The translations under genes were made by a program, and so were the position numbers. Positions 56,980 through 64,000 of a stretch of 64,000 nucleotides of DNA are shown here, piece after piece (the first letter of the stretch is position 1; each line of letters starts with the position of its first letter). The notes beneath the pieces are model-generated. The model did not search any database. It was given only the letters and a program-made list of their open reading frames with translations, and was not told the DNA's origin. The stretch spans positions 125,994-189,993 of the forward strand of contig NZ_CADFEN010000001.1 of the NCBI RefSeq assembly GCF_902833145.1, in the 5' to 3' direction. Source of the stretch: Burkholderia sp. BCC0506. GTDB taxonomy: Bacteria > Pseudomonadota > Gammaproteobacteria > Burkholderiales > Burkholderiaceae.

Positions 56980-57058
56980 TGCTGTTCTCCTCGTTGAATG
57001 GGTACTGCGCACTATAAGCCAACGCGATCGTCGCCCGATCGATAAAGCGTCTTTAACG

Positions 57059-57202
57059 ATGACTGAAGAAACGCCCAACCTGCTCGCGTGGCGCGAGCGG
57101 GTGACCGCGCGTCCCGCGGCGCGGAAAGTGGCCGGTGCGATGGCTGCGGATCTGGCGTCGATCGGCGAGGCGGTGCCCGATTTTCCTCATGGAACCCGCT
57201 AG
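57059..57202 (+). pseudogene. C-terminal stump of a glutathione S-transferase
   Basis: The frame reads TPNLLAWRERVTARPAARKV followed by AGAMAADLASIGEAVPDF and a stop. The pattern P-N-L-x-A-W-x-x-R-V-x-x-R-P is the last helix of bacterial GST C-terminal domains. Nothing upstream belongs to a GST; the sequence before it is the leader of the DUF3224 gene. It is a remnant of about 45 residues. Confidence 0.6.
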
Positions 57203-57275
57203 CTGCGTGTGCCAGCCGTTCCATGCGGCCTTCAACCTGCGTTCAGGCTGAAGGCCGTGCCGGCATCCGCCGCGT

Positions 57276-58106
57276 TCAGCTGCGGATGAACGCGAGCAGA
57301 TCGGCGTTGATCGTGTCGGCGTTGGACGTGGGCATCCCGTGCGGGAAACCCGCGTAGACCTTCAGCGTGCTGTTGCGCGCCAGCTTCGCCGACAGGAGAC
57401 CGGAATCCGCATACGGAACGATCTGGTCGTCGTCGCCGTGCATCACGAGAACGGGAATCGTGGTGCGTTTCAGGTCTTCGGTGAAGTCGGTCTGCGAAAA
57501 CGCGACGATGCCGTCGTAGTGAGCTTTCGCGCTGCCCATCATGCCTTGCCGCCACCAGTTCCAGATGACGCCCTGCGACGGTGTCGAGCCCGCGCGGTTG
57601 TAGCCGTAGAACGGGCCGGCCGGCACGTCGTAGTAGAACTGCGCGCGGTTCGCCGCGAGCTGCGCCTGGAGGTTGTCGAATACGTCTTTGGGCAGACCGC
57701 CGGGGTTGCTGTCGGTCTTGACCATCAACGGCGGCACGGCGCTGATCAGCACGGCCTTGGCGACGCGATCTTCGCCATGACGCGCGACGTAGTGAATGAC
57801 TTCGCCGCCGCCGGTGGAATGGCCGACGTGGACGGCACCCTGCACGCCGAGATGATTCACGACCGCGGCGACGTCGTCCGCGTAGTGATCCATGTCATGA
57901 CCGTCCCAGACCTGGCTGGAGCGTCCGTGGCCGCGACGGTCGTGCGCGATCACGCGGTAGCCCTGAGCGAGGAAGAACAGCATCTGCGCGTCCCAGTCGT
58001 CGGCGCTGAGCGGCCAGCCATGATGAAAGAAGATGACCTGGGCGTCGCGCGGACCCCAGTCCTTGTAGAAAATGTCGACCCCATCTTTCGTGGTGACGTA
58101 TCCCAT
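57276..58106 (-). CDS. Non-heme chloroperoxidase-like alpha/beta hydrolase
   Basis: A 276-residue alpha/beta hydrolase close to cofactor-free haloperoxidases and arylesterases. FFHHGWPLSADDWDAQM gives the oxyanion hole, Ser97 is the nucleophile (GHSTGGGE), the Asp is in MHGDDDQIVPY, and the His is in FPHGMP near 255. It starts at 58106 behind a promoter with a 19-bp spacer that faces a divergent MerR gene, so MerR activation is likely. Confidence 0.92.
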   Translation of the reverse strand: MGYVTTKDGVDIFYKDWGPRDAQVIFFHHGWPLSADDWDAQMLFFLAQGYRVIAHDRRGHGRSSQVWDGHDMDHYADDVAAVVNHLGVQGAVHVGHSTGGGEVIHYVARHGEDRVAKAVLISAVPPLMVKTDSNPGGLPKDVFDNLQAQLAANRAQFYYDVPAGPFYGYNRAGSTPSQGVIWNWWRQGMMGSAKAHYDGIVAFSQTDFTEDLKRTTIPVLVMHGDDDQIVPYADSGLLSAKLARNSTLKVYAGFPHGMPTSNADTINADLLAFIRS

Positions 58107-58224
58107 GTCGGCTCCTGTTCGGTGGGCGATATCGATTCGTGGCGTGCTTGCGGTTGCCGCGATCGCCAGGCCGGCGCGGCATGTCGGGCGGCATCGGCCG
58201 TCCGTCCGGCTTGGCGACACCACA

Positions 58225-58255
58225 ACTCTAGGTTTAAAGTCAGGTTTAATGTCAA
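58225..58255 (-). promoter_or_regulatory. MerR-type promoter of the chloroperoxidase-like gene
   Basis: On the minus strand TTGACA (58255-58250), a 19-bp spacer TTAAACCTGACTTTAAACC, and TAGAGT (58230-58225). The over-long 19-bp spacer with internal symmetry (TTAAA and TTTAA around CCTGAC) is the hallmark of promoters that MerR proteins untwist. It lies 18 bp before the MerR start on the other strand. Confidence 0.8.
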
Positions 58256-58273
58256 TGAGCAGGCGAGGCAGGT

Positions 58274-58723
58274 ATGCGAATCGGGGAGCTCGCGAAGCTG
58301 AGCGGTCTTTCGGCATCACGGATCCGCTTTTACGAGGCTGAAGGGCTCATCACGGCCGTCGAACGCAGCGCGAACGGCTATCGCGATTACGCCGAGGATG
58401 CGGTGTGGATGCTCGAGATCATTTCGAGCGCGCAGCGCGCGGGGTTCTCGCTCGAACAGATCCGTCATCTGCTGCCGGTGAAAGCGGGCAACTGGCAGCA
58501 CGACGGGCTGGTCGCGGCACTCGAACGGAAGATCGCCGAGATCGAGGCGATGCAGAAGCGCCTCAAGGAAAACAAGGCGCAGCTGCTCGTCGCGATCGAC
58601 AGTATCCGGAATCGGCCGACCGAACTGGACTGTGCCGAGCGCACACGATGGGTGATGGAGCGGCTGCGCGATCACGGCGTGGTGCCGATCCGCGGCAAGG
58701 GGAGCCGGACGAAGGCCAAATGA
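58274..58723 (+). CDS. MerR-family regulator 1
   Basis: A 149-residue MerR-type protein. The winged helix begins MRIGELAKLSGLSASRIRFYE, followed by the second wing NGYRDYAEDAVWMLEII, and residues about 75-120 form the dimer coiled coil (ALERKIAEIEAMQKRLKENK). The C-terminal part has one cysteine (LDCAERTRW) and no metal-binding loop, so it probably senses an organic or redox signal. It diverges from the chloroperoxidase-like gene. Confidence 0.92.
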   Translation: MRIGELAKLSGLSASRIRFYEAEGLITAVERSANGYRDYAEDAVWMLEIISSAQRAGFSLEQIRHLLPVKAGNWQHDGLVAALERKIAEIEAMQKRLKENKAQLLVAIDSIRNRPTELDCAERTRWVMERLRDHGVVPIRGKGSRTKAK

Positions 58724-58789
58724 CCTGCCGGAAAGCCGCGCAACCGCAGTCAGACTTATCCCTCCAGACTTATCCCTCTATTCGGTGCC

Positions 58790-58820
58790 TTGACCTTAAA
58801 GTTGACTTAAAGCTTAGAGT
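58790..58820 (+). promoter_or_regulatory. MerR-type promoter of the ADC-like/reductase operon
   Basis: TTGACC (58790-58795), a 19-bp spacer TTAAAGTTGACTTAAAGCT with the palindrome AAGTTGACTT at its centre, and TAGAGT (58815-58820). It has the same build and the same -10 as the promoter at 58225-58255, and lies 75 bp before the ADC-like gene. Confidence 0.78.
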
Positions 58821-58895
58821 GCTTGCCGACGACAGTGAATCGGCAGGCTTGCGGTGTTGCCTGCCAGGATCGACCCTCGACGGGAGGCAACGAAC

Positions 58896-59813
58896 ATGGA
58901 CAGGCGCTTTACACAGGTCGAATTCGGGCCGCATACGGTCGACGTGCCCGAGGGTGGGTACTACGACCGGTTCCGGATGAATCCGGACCTCGACGCGGTG
59001 GCGCGCGACCCCGCCGCGGGGAACATCGATTTTTTCCGCCGGATTCCGAAGCGTCAGGTAGCGTCGCGGGTCGGTCCGACATGGGCACCGAATTTCTACT
59101 ATCGCTCCAGCAGCATTCAGCTGCTGTTCCTTGCGCCGCTCGATCGCCTGCGAACCATGCTCCCGGTACCGCTCGAACCGCTTCGAGCACTCCCCGGACG
59201 CGGGCTCGTCGCGCTGACGTTTTTCTCGTATTCGGTGTGCGACAACGACCCGTACGACGAAGTGTCCGTCGCGGTGGTGATCCGCCAGCCCGGCGCGAAA
59301 GGCTCGCACGCGCTCGAGCTGGTCGACTCGATGCGGCGCCGAAATTTCTTCGCACACGTGCTGGCGTTGCCGGTCACGACTGAAATCGCGCGGGTGCGCG
59401 GCGTGCACGGCTATCAGTTGCCCAAGTGGCTCGCGGATATCGACGTGCATATCGACGCCACGGCGCGCGCGCGTATCGCCGGCCCCGGCGGGCGGCCGGA
59501 CCTGAGCCTGAGCGTGCCGCTGCCCACGCTGACCGACGTTCCGTCGCAATCGCACATGGGCACGACGACGATGGTCAACTGCATCGACGGCGCATGGCAT
59601 CAGTCGTCGGTGCAGACCAACATGCTGTCGTTCGCGCAGCGCCTGTTGCCGCGCAACGTCGAGCTCGTGCGGCACGGCGGGCCGCTGAGCCAGTTGCTCG
59701 ACGGGCTCGGCGCATCCACCATCCTGCGTCTCGACGTGGTCAAGGATGCGCAGTTGGTCCTGAATTTGCCGACGCCGTTGACGAGCTTCGATGAACCCCG
59801 AAAGCCACGCTAA
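58896..59813 (+). CDS. Acetoacetate-decarboxylase-fold enzyme
   Basis: A 305-residue protein of the ADC superfamily. YYRSSSIQLLFLAPLDRLRTML and the following strands belong to the beta-cone, and GVHGYQLPKWLADIDVHID contains the Lys expected to form the Schiff base (about residue 182, xxPK). It is longer than classical acetoacetate decarboxylase (about 245 residues), so it may be one of the ADC-like aldolase/cyclase or unknown branches. GGGAGG precedes the ATG. It is co-transcribed with a saccharopine-dehydrogenase-like reductase. Confidence 0.8.
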   Translation: MDRRFTQVEFGPHTVDVPEGGYYDRFRMNPDLDAVARDPAAGNIDFFRRIPKRQVASRVGPTWAPNFYYRSSSIQLLFLAPLDRLRTMLPVPLEPLRALPGRGLVALTFFSYSVCDNDPYDEVSVAVVIRQPGAKGSHALELVDSMRRRNFFAHVLALPVTTEIARVRGVHGYQLPKWLADIDVHIDATARARIAGPGGRPDLSLSVPLPTLTDVPSQSHMGTTTMVNCIDGAWHQSSVQTNMLSFAQRLLPRNVELVRHGGPLSQLLDGLGASTILRLDVVKDAQLVLNLPTPLTSFDEPRKPR

Positions 59814-59856
59814 CGATACGGATGCGTGCGACACGCGCGCGCCGAAGGAATCGTCC

Positions 59857-61107
59857 ATGCCCCAACCGACCTACGATCTCGTCGTATTCGGCGCCACCAG
59901 TTTCGTCGGGCAGATCCTGGCCCGCTATCTGTCCGATTATCTGTCCGGCGCGGGCGTCGGTGAGACGCTGCGCTGGGCGATCGCGGGCCGGTCCGACGCG
60001 AAGCTCAGGCAGATCAGGGACACGCTCGGCGCGGCCGGGCCATCCGTGCCGATCATCGTCGCCGACGCGGCCGACGAAGCGCAGCTGCGGGCGCTGTGCG
60101 CGCAAACGCGGGTGGTGGTGTCCACCGTCGGCCCCTACGCGCTGTACGGCGAGCCGCTGGTCAGGGTCTGTGCGCAGACCGGCACCGACTACTGCGATCT
60201 CACCGGCGAGACGCAGTGGATCAGACGGATGATCGACAGGTACGAGCCCGTGGCCCGCCAATCGGGCGCGCGTATCGTACATTGCTGCGGCTTCGACTCG
60301 GTGCTTTCGGACATGGGCGTTTTCTTCCTGCAGCAACAGGCGCGCCAGCAGTGGGGCGTGCCGGCCGCTCACGTGAAGATGCGCGTCAAAACGCTGAAGG
60401 GCGGGGCGTCGGGCGGCACCGTGGCCAGCGTGATCAACGTCGTGCGCGAAGCGGCGGCCGATCCGGCATTGCGCCGGGCACTCCTCGATCCCTATTCGCT
60501 GTGCCCGCAAGGCCATGGCTTCACGGTGCGGCAGCATGCGGTTCGATCCGCCGAATTCGATCGCGACTGCGACGCGTGGATCGCGCCGTTCGTGATGGCG
60601 GCGATCAACGAGCGCGTCGTGCACCGCTCCAATGCGCTGGCGGGCAATGCGTACGGCAGCCGCTTTACCTACGACGAAGCCGTGATGACGGGCACGGGCC
60701 TGAAGGGGCGCGTGACCGCGCTGGCGATGGTGGCGGGCCTGGGTGCGTTCATGGTCGGTGTCCTCATCGGGCCGGTGCGCGGCCTGATGGAGCGCTTCCT
60801 GCTGCCGAAGCCGGGCGAGGGGCCGAGCGTCGACGCCCAGCAGGCCGGTCGCTACGATTTGCGCTTTTTCGGCCGCACCGACGACGGGCGAACCTTGCGC
60901 GTGAAAGTCACCGGCGATCGCGATCCCGGTTATGGCTCCACCGGCAAGATGCTCGGGCAGGCCGCCATCAGCCTCGCGCTCGATTGCAGCCGCGATGGCG
61001 TGAAGACCGGGCGCGGCGGCGGTTTCTGGACGCCCGCGACGATGTTCGACCGGCGTTTTATCGACCGTCTCGTTCGCCACGCGGGAGTGCGTTTCGACGT
61101 GATTTGA
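59857..61107 (+). CDS. Saccharopine-dehydrogenase/trans-enoyl-reductase-like protein
   Basis: A 416-residue NAD(P)-binding protein. YDLVVFGATSFVGQILARYL is the Rossmann fingerprint at residues 6-25, followed by VVVSTVGPYALYGEPLVRVCA and DYCDLTGE, typical of the saccharopine-reductase-like family that includes mycobacterial trans-acting enoyl reductases. A hydrophobic patch near 285-315 (VTALAMVAGLGAFMVGVLIG) suggests membrane association. The ATG at 59857 is chosen for GAAGGA 7 bp upstream; an ATG at 59791 overlapping the previous gene is an alternative. It probably reduces a lipid-like or keto compound handled by the ADC-like enzyme. Confidence 0.85.
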   Translation: MPQPTYDLVVFGATSFVGQILARYLSDYLSGAGVGETLRWAIAGRSDAKLRQIRDTLGAAGPSVPIIVADAADEAQLRALCAQTRVVVSTVGPYALYGEPLVRVCAQTGTDYCDLTGETQWIRRMIDRYEPVARQSGARIVHCCGFDSVLSDMGVFFLQQQARQQWGVPAAHVKMRVKTLKGGASGGTVASVINVVREAAADPALRRALLDPYSLCPQGHGFTVRQHAVRSAEFDRDCDAWIAPFVMAAINERVVHRSNALAGNAYGSRFTYDEAVMTGTGLKGRVTALAMVAGLGAFMVGVLIGPVRGLMERFLLPKPGEGPSVDAQQAGRYDLRFFGRTDDGRTLRVKVTGDRDPGYGSTGKMLGQAAISLALDCSRDGVKTGRGGGFWTPATMFDRRFIDRLVRHAGVRFDVI

Positions 61108-61229
61108 ATACGAATCCTGTCGTCGGACAGGTCACGATAAAGATCGGATTGCGAATCAACCCGAGGAGACTGCCGGCTGTCGCGTTGGTATGAATGGCCG
61201 GATTCGTCCCGGCCGGGGAGTATCGGACC

Positions 61230-61709
61230 ATGAAGATCGGAGAACTGGCGCAACGCACCGGGCTGGCGCCTTCGCGCATCCGCTTCTACGAACGCATCGG
61301 CTTGTTGACGCTGGTCGAACGCGAAGCGAACGGCTATCGCGCCTATCCGCAGGAAGCGGTGACGGTGCTCGATCTGATCGCGGCTGCCCAGAGAGCGGAC
61401 TTCAGTCTGGACGAGATTCGCACGCTGGTTCCGTCCGACCTCGCGCAGTGGCAATGTGGGCCGTTGCTGGATGCACTGTGCCGCAAGGTGCAGGACATCG
61501 AGGCATTGGAGGCACGGCTCGCGCGCAGCAAGGCGCACGTCGTTGCGCTGATCGCGGGGATCGGCGAGAAATCCGGTACGGTCGATTGCGCGACCCACGC
61601 GAAAAGACTGCGGTCGCGCATGCCGTCAGCGCATGCGGCGCGCACGGGCGATGCTGCCGCCTCCGACCTCGGCGACCAACCGGCGCCGCGCCGGACGACC
61701 GCCCGTTAG
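61230..61709 (+). CDS. MerR-family regulator 2
   Basis: A 159-residue MerR protein, clearly a paralogue of the one at 58274 (MKIGELAQRTGLAPSRIRFYE, then NGYRAYPQEAVTVLDLIAAA). The coiled coil spans about 80-115. Cysteines occur at WQCGPLLDALC and VDCATHAK, so thiol sensing is possible. GGGAG lies before the ATG. It may control the 58790 or 62518 promoters. Its 3' end overlaps that of the DJ-1/PfpI gene by 4 bp. Confidence 0.92.
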   Translation: MKIGELAQRTGLAPSRIRFYERIGLLTLVEREANGYRAYPQEAVTVLDLIAAAQRADFSLDEIRTLVPSDLAQWQCGPLLDALCRKVQDIEALEARLARSKAHVVALIAGIGEKSGTVDCATHAKRLRSRMPSAHAARTGDAAASDLGDQPAPRRTTAR

Positions 61710-62488
61710 GCGTGCGCCGGCGCGCCGCGTGACAGCAGCGCGACGACCTGTTCGGCCGTGGCCTTCGCCGATTGCGGATTCTGGCCGGTCACGATGCGGC
61801 CGTCGACGACGACGTAGGACGTGAACGGCAGCAGTGCCTTCTCGTAGCGCGCGCCACGCTGCCGCATCTGCTGTTCGACGTTGTACGGCACCTTCTTCGC
61901 GACGCCGGCCAGGATTTCCTCCATCCACGAGTAGCCGGTGATCCGGCGCCCGGCGACCAGCAGCGCACCGTCCGACAGCTTCGTATTCAGCAGCCCGCAG
62001 TAGCCGTGGCAGACCGACGACACGACGCCGCCGTGCTCGTAGATCTCGCGCGTGAGCCGCTGCAGTCCCGCATCGTCGGGGTAGTCCCACATCACCGCGT
62101 GGCCGCCGGTGAAGTAGATCGCGTCGAACTCGCCCGGATCGATCTCGTCCGGGCGCGCGGTGTGCGCGAGCAGCGCCTCGTTCGCCTTGTCGGCGCGCCA
62201 TGCCTTCGACGCGGCGTCGGCGTGCGGCCATTTGAGCGAGCGCGGCTCCAGCGGCGACACGCCGCCTTTCGGGCTCACGAGCTGCTGCTCGTAACCCCTC
62301 GCCGCGAAGATGTGATGGGCATGGGTGAGTTCGGACAGCCACAGGCCGGTCGGTTGCGACGGATCGGCGTAGTGCGCGACATTGCTGACGACGTGAAGGA
62401 TGCGCTTGCTCACGATGCGGTTTCCTTGTGACCGGCCACGGGCGGACGTCTTCGACGCGCCGCCGGATTGTCGGATGGCAGTGTTCAT
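61706..62488 (-). CDS. DJ-1/PfpI family protein (type 1 glutamine amidotransferase-like)
   Basis: A 260-residue DJ-1/PfpI-fold protein. The nucleophile is Cys160 in SSVCHGYCGL with His161 next to it, and the partner Glu53 lies in GLWLSELTHAHH. ITGYSWMEEI and the C-terminal VVVDGRIVTGQNPQSA are typical of the Hsp31-like branch with glyoxalase or deglycase activity. The first 27 residues are poorly conserved, and a GTG at residue 27 is a possible start. It is driven by a promoter with a 19-bp spacer, implying induction by a MerR protein, perhaps under carbonyl stress. Confidence 0.9.
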   Translation of the reverse strand: MNTAIRQSGGASKTSARGRSQGNRIVSKRILHVVSNVAHYADPSQPTGLWLSELTHAHHIFAARGYEQQLVSPKGGVSPLEPRSLKWPHADAASKAWRADKANEALLAHTARPDEIDPGEFDAIYFTGGHAVMWDYPDDAGLQRLTREIYEHGGVVSSVCHGYCGLLNTKLSDGALLVAGRRITGYSWMEEILAGVAKKVPYNVEQQMRQRGARYEKALLPFTSYVVVDGRIVTGQNPQSAKATAEQVVALLSRGAPAHA

Positions 62489-62517
62489 ACCATGGCCTCG
62501 ATACGCTGCCGACGCAA

Positions 62518-62548
62518 ACCATAACCTTTAAGTGAAGTTCAAGGTCAA
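62518..62548 (-). promoter_or_regulatory. MerR-type promoter of the DJ-1/PfpI gene
   Basis: On the minus strand TTGACC (62548-62543), a 19-bp spacer TTGAACTTCACTTAAAGGT, and TATGGT (62523-62518). This is the third promoter in 4.4 kb with the long MerR-type spacer. It overlaps the stop codon of the upstream TetR gene on the same strand. Confidence 0.72.
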
Positions 62549-63198
62549 GTCTTTTTCCCTTTGGTCGCCCGTGCGCGCTTCTCAGGCAGCAAGAGTCCGT
62601 CCAGCAACGTCGTCAGCGCGTCTTCGATCGCGTGATCGCCGACCTTCTCGCGCACCAATCGCCCGTCGATCGCGAGCATCGTCAGGCCATGGAGGTGCGC
62701 CCAGCACGCGGTTGCCTGACCCAGCGCCGGGCGCGGGCGAATCGTGCCGGCACGCTGCCCGTGTTCGAGGATCTCGACGACCAGCAGGAACGGCGCCTGC
62801 ACGCGCGGGTCGAGATGGATATCCGAAGGCTCTCCGGCATCCGCGGCAAACATCAGTCGATACAGATCCGGGTTGCGTTGCCCGAACGCGAGATGGGCAT
62901 GGGCGAGCGCCAGCAGGACGTCCGGTGCGTCGGCCGCATGATCGACGGACGCGACGAGATCGTCGTGCAGGCGATCGAAACCGATCAGCGCGAGCTCGTG
63001 CAGCAGCGCGGCCTTGTCCGGGAAATGCCGGTACGGCGCGGAATGGCTGACGTTCGCTCGCCGCGCGATTTCGCGCAACGTGAACTGCCAGCCCTGCTGC
63101 TCCTGCAGCGTATCGAGTGCCGTTTCGATGATCGCGCGACGCAGATCCCCGTGGTGGTAAGTCTTTTGGCCGGCATCTGCCTCCCCATCCGACGACAT
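62545..63198 (-). CDS. TetR-family regulator divergent from aldehyde dehydrogenase
   Basis: A 217-residue TetR-type repressor. The helix-turn-helix lies at about 18-66 (LRRAIIETALDTLQEQQGW, then IARRANVSHSAPYRHFPDK). The C-terminal domain is of the WHG/TetR_C_13 type (ALAHAHLAFGQRNPDLYRLMF). It diverges from the aldehyde dehydrogenase, with operator-like repeats in the 99-bp gap, and so probably represses both. Confidence 0.92.
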   Translation of the reverse strand: MSSDGEADAGQKTYHHGDLRRAIIETALDTLQEQQGWQFTLREIARRANVSHSAPYRHFPDKAALLHELALIGFDRLHDDLVASVDHAADAPDVLLALAHAHLAFGQRNPDLYRLMFAADAGEPSDIHLDPRVQAPFLLVVEILEHGQRAGTIRPRPALGQATACWAHLHGLTMLAIDGRLVREKVGDHAIEDALTTLLDGLLLPEKRARATKGKKT

Positions 63199-63207
63199 CG
63201 TATTGCT

Positions 63208-63276
63208 CCTATGTTGACAGGGAACACATTGTGGCCCTATGATCCGTCTCAGGCAAGTTGACAGTGTCTACATAGG
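63208..63276 (+). promoter_or_regulatory. Aldehyde dehydrogenase promoter with TetR operator repeats
   Basis: TTGACA (63214-63219), an 18-bp spacer and TATGAT (63238-63243) form the promoter. GTTGACAG occurs at 63213-63220 over the -35 and again at 63257-63264 after the predicted start. The second lies in the near-palindrome GTTGACAGTGTCTAC (63257-63271). The outer arms CCTATGTTGACA (63208-63219) and TGTCTACATAGG (63265-63276) are inverted copies with one mismatch. A TetR dimer on each site would close the promoter. Confidence 0.65.
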
Positions 63277-63297
63277 CGCAACCTCGTGAGGTGCATC

Positions 63298-64000
63298 ATG
63301 GCCGTTCCCGCAGCATCCAGTTCCAGCATCGACCCGGCGGCGTTGCTCGCCCGCCAGCGCAGCGCGTTCGTCGCCGAGGGGCCGCCGGGCCTGCAGCAGC
63401 GCAAGGCCCGGCTCGCGCGGCTGCGGGCCGTGGTGCTGGATCACCGTCGCGACGTGGAGGAAGCGATCAGCGCCGATTTCGGACATCGCTCGCGCCATGA
63501 GACCGCGATCATGGAACTGGTCGGCGTGATCCAGGCGATCGATTACCTGACGCGCAACCTGCGTCGCTTCATGAAGCCGCAGCGCCGGCACGTCGGTCTC
63601 CTCTATCGCGCCGGGCGGGCGCATGTGGAATACCAGCCGCTGGGCGTGATCGGCGTGATGGCGCCGTGGAATTACCCGTTCTCGCTGACGTTCATTCCGC
63701 TGGCCACCGCGCTGGCCGCCGGCAACCGCGCGATGCTCAAGCCGTCGGAGCTGACGCCGCGCACCAGCGAGCTGATGCGGCGCATGCTCGCGGATACCTT
63801 CCCGAGCGAGGAAGTCGCGGTCGTCCTCGGCGGCCCCGACGTCGGCGCCGCGTTCAGCGGGCTGCCGTTCGATCATTTGCTGTTTACCGGCAGCACGCAA
63901 GTGGGCCGCAAGGTCATGAAGGCGGCGAGCGACAATCTCGTGCCGGTCACGCTCGAACTGGGCGGCAAGAGCCCCGTGATCGTCGCAAGAGGGCATGTCG
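63298..64000 (+). CDS. Aldehyde dehydrogenase (coniferyl-aldehyde type), 3' truncated
   Basis: The first 234 residues of an aldehyde dehydrogenase, cut by the window end. APWNYPFSLTFIPLATALAAGN and FTGSTQVGRKVMKAA are cofactor-binding segments, and LELGGKSPVIV contains the general-base Glu. The catalytic Cys is expected just beyond the window. The short N-terminus and the KPQRRHVGLLYRAGRAHVEYQPLGVIGV stretch resemble coniferyl/fatty aldehyde dehydrogenases (class 3 type). It is controlled from a promoter with TetR repeats. Confidence 0.92.
   Translation, partial: MAVPAASSSSIDPAALLARQRSAFVAEGPPGLQQRKARLARLRAVVLDHRRDVEEAISADFGHRSRHETAIMELVGVIQAIDYLTRNLRRFMKPQRRHVGLLYRAGRAHVEYQPLGVIGVMAPWNYPFSLTFIPLATALAAGNRAMLKPSELTPRTSELMRRMLADTFPSEEVAVVLGGPDVGAAFSGLPFDHLLFTGSTQVGRKVMKAASDNLVPVTLELGGKSPVIVARGHV

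Noticed and set aside
56939-57058. Extension of the GST stump frame upstream
   Set aside because: These codons lie in the DUF3224 leader and opposite strand and show no GST similarity; only the part from 57059 does.

Overview
The window reads as GC-rich, densely packed chromosomal DNA of a Burkholderia, most likely of the Burkholderia cepacia complex and probably from a secondary replicon. The reasons are codon use dominated by G/C third positions, short H-NS/BpH3-type histone, DUF4148 and FlxA-like proteins, many LysR/GntR/TetR/MarR/MerR regulators each beside a small catabolic or transport operon, a class C beta-lactamase, and a squalene-hopene cyclase locus. This placement is inferred from gene families; no database search was possible. 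No rRNA, tRNA, CRISPR array or recognisable insertion sequence was seen.

Layout. 1-2.8 kb: end of an amino-acid ABC transporter ATPase, a histidine ammonia-lyase paralogue that lacks the MIO-forming Ala-Ser-Gly triad, and a HutC-type GntR regulator. 3.0-5.2 kb: a retron-like reverse transcriptase with a promoter and a run of hairpins ahead of it, then an H-NS-type gene. 5.4-9.0 kb: MFS transporter, LOG-like nucleotide-binding protein, a MarR-GNAT fusion with a clearly readable operator/promoter, and a small exported protein. 9.1-12.6 kb: a four-gene osmoprotectant ABC transporter. 13.2-18.8 kb: AraC-type regulator diverging from a permease/transaminase/aldehyde dehydrogenase set that fits amine (putrescine-like) catabolism. 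18.9-27.4 kb: FadR-type GntR diverging from a seven-gene operon (Liv-type ABC transporter, amidohydrolase, M81/MlrC-like protein) with a perfect 36-bp palindrome at the predicted start of transcription.

27.5-37 kb: beta-propeller protein, small proteins, the stump of an alpha/beta-hydrolase, a tightly overlapping three-gene operon of uncharacterised proteins (PcfJ-like, DUF1266, DUF4034/Sel1), AmpC, and a DUF4148 protein. 37-44.4 kb: aldo/keto reductase plus SRPBCC protein with a LysR regulator, then a three-subunit flavin/iron-sulfur amino-acid or amine dehydrogenase with a solute-binding protein and a divergent LysR. 44.4-47.2 kb: squalene-hopene cyclase split by an in-frame amber codon, with a divergent TetR.

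47.4-54.7 kb: LysR-flanked small-enzyme clusters (cupin, carboxymuconolactone decarboxylase-like, tautomerases, metallo-beta-lactamase-fold enzyme, alpha/beta hydrolase) containing an SDR pseudogene and a frameshifted small gene. 55-57.2 kb: chemoreceptor, DUF3224 protein and a glutathione-S-transferase stump. 57.2-64 kb: two MerR regulators among a chloroperoxidase-like hydrolase, an acetoacetate-decarboxylase-fold enzyme with a saccharopine-dehydrogenase-like reductase, and a DJ-1/PfpI protein. Three of these genes or operons have promoters with the 19-bp spacer typical of MerR control. A TetR gene diverging from an aldehyde dehydrogenase, cut off by the window edge, closes the window.

Two themes stand out. 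First, at least five genes are broken or are stumps (alpha/beta-hydrolase, shc, SDR, a small unknown gene, GST), so this replicon segment is decaying and rearranging. Second, many regulators sit beside control sites that can be read directly from the sequence. The best candidates for undescribed biology are the MIO-less lyase, the retron-like locus, the PcfJ/DUF1266/DUF4034 operon and the seven-gene uptake/amidohydrolase operon.
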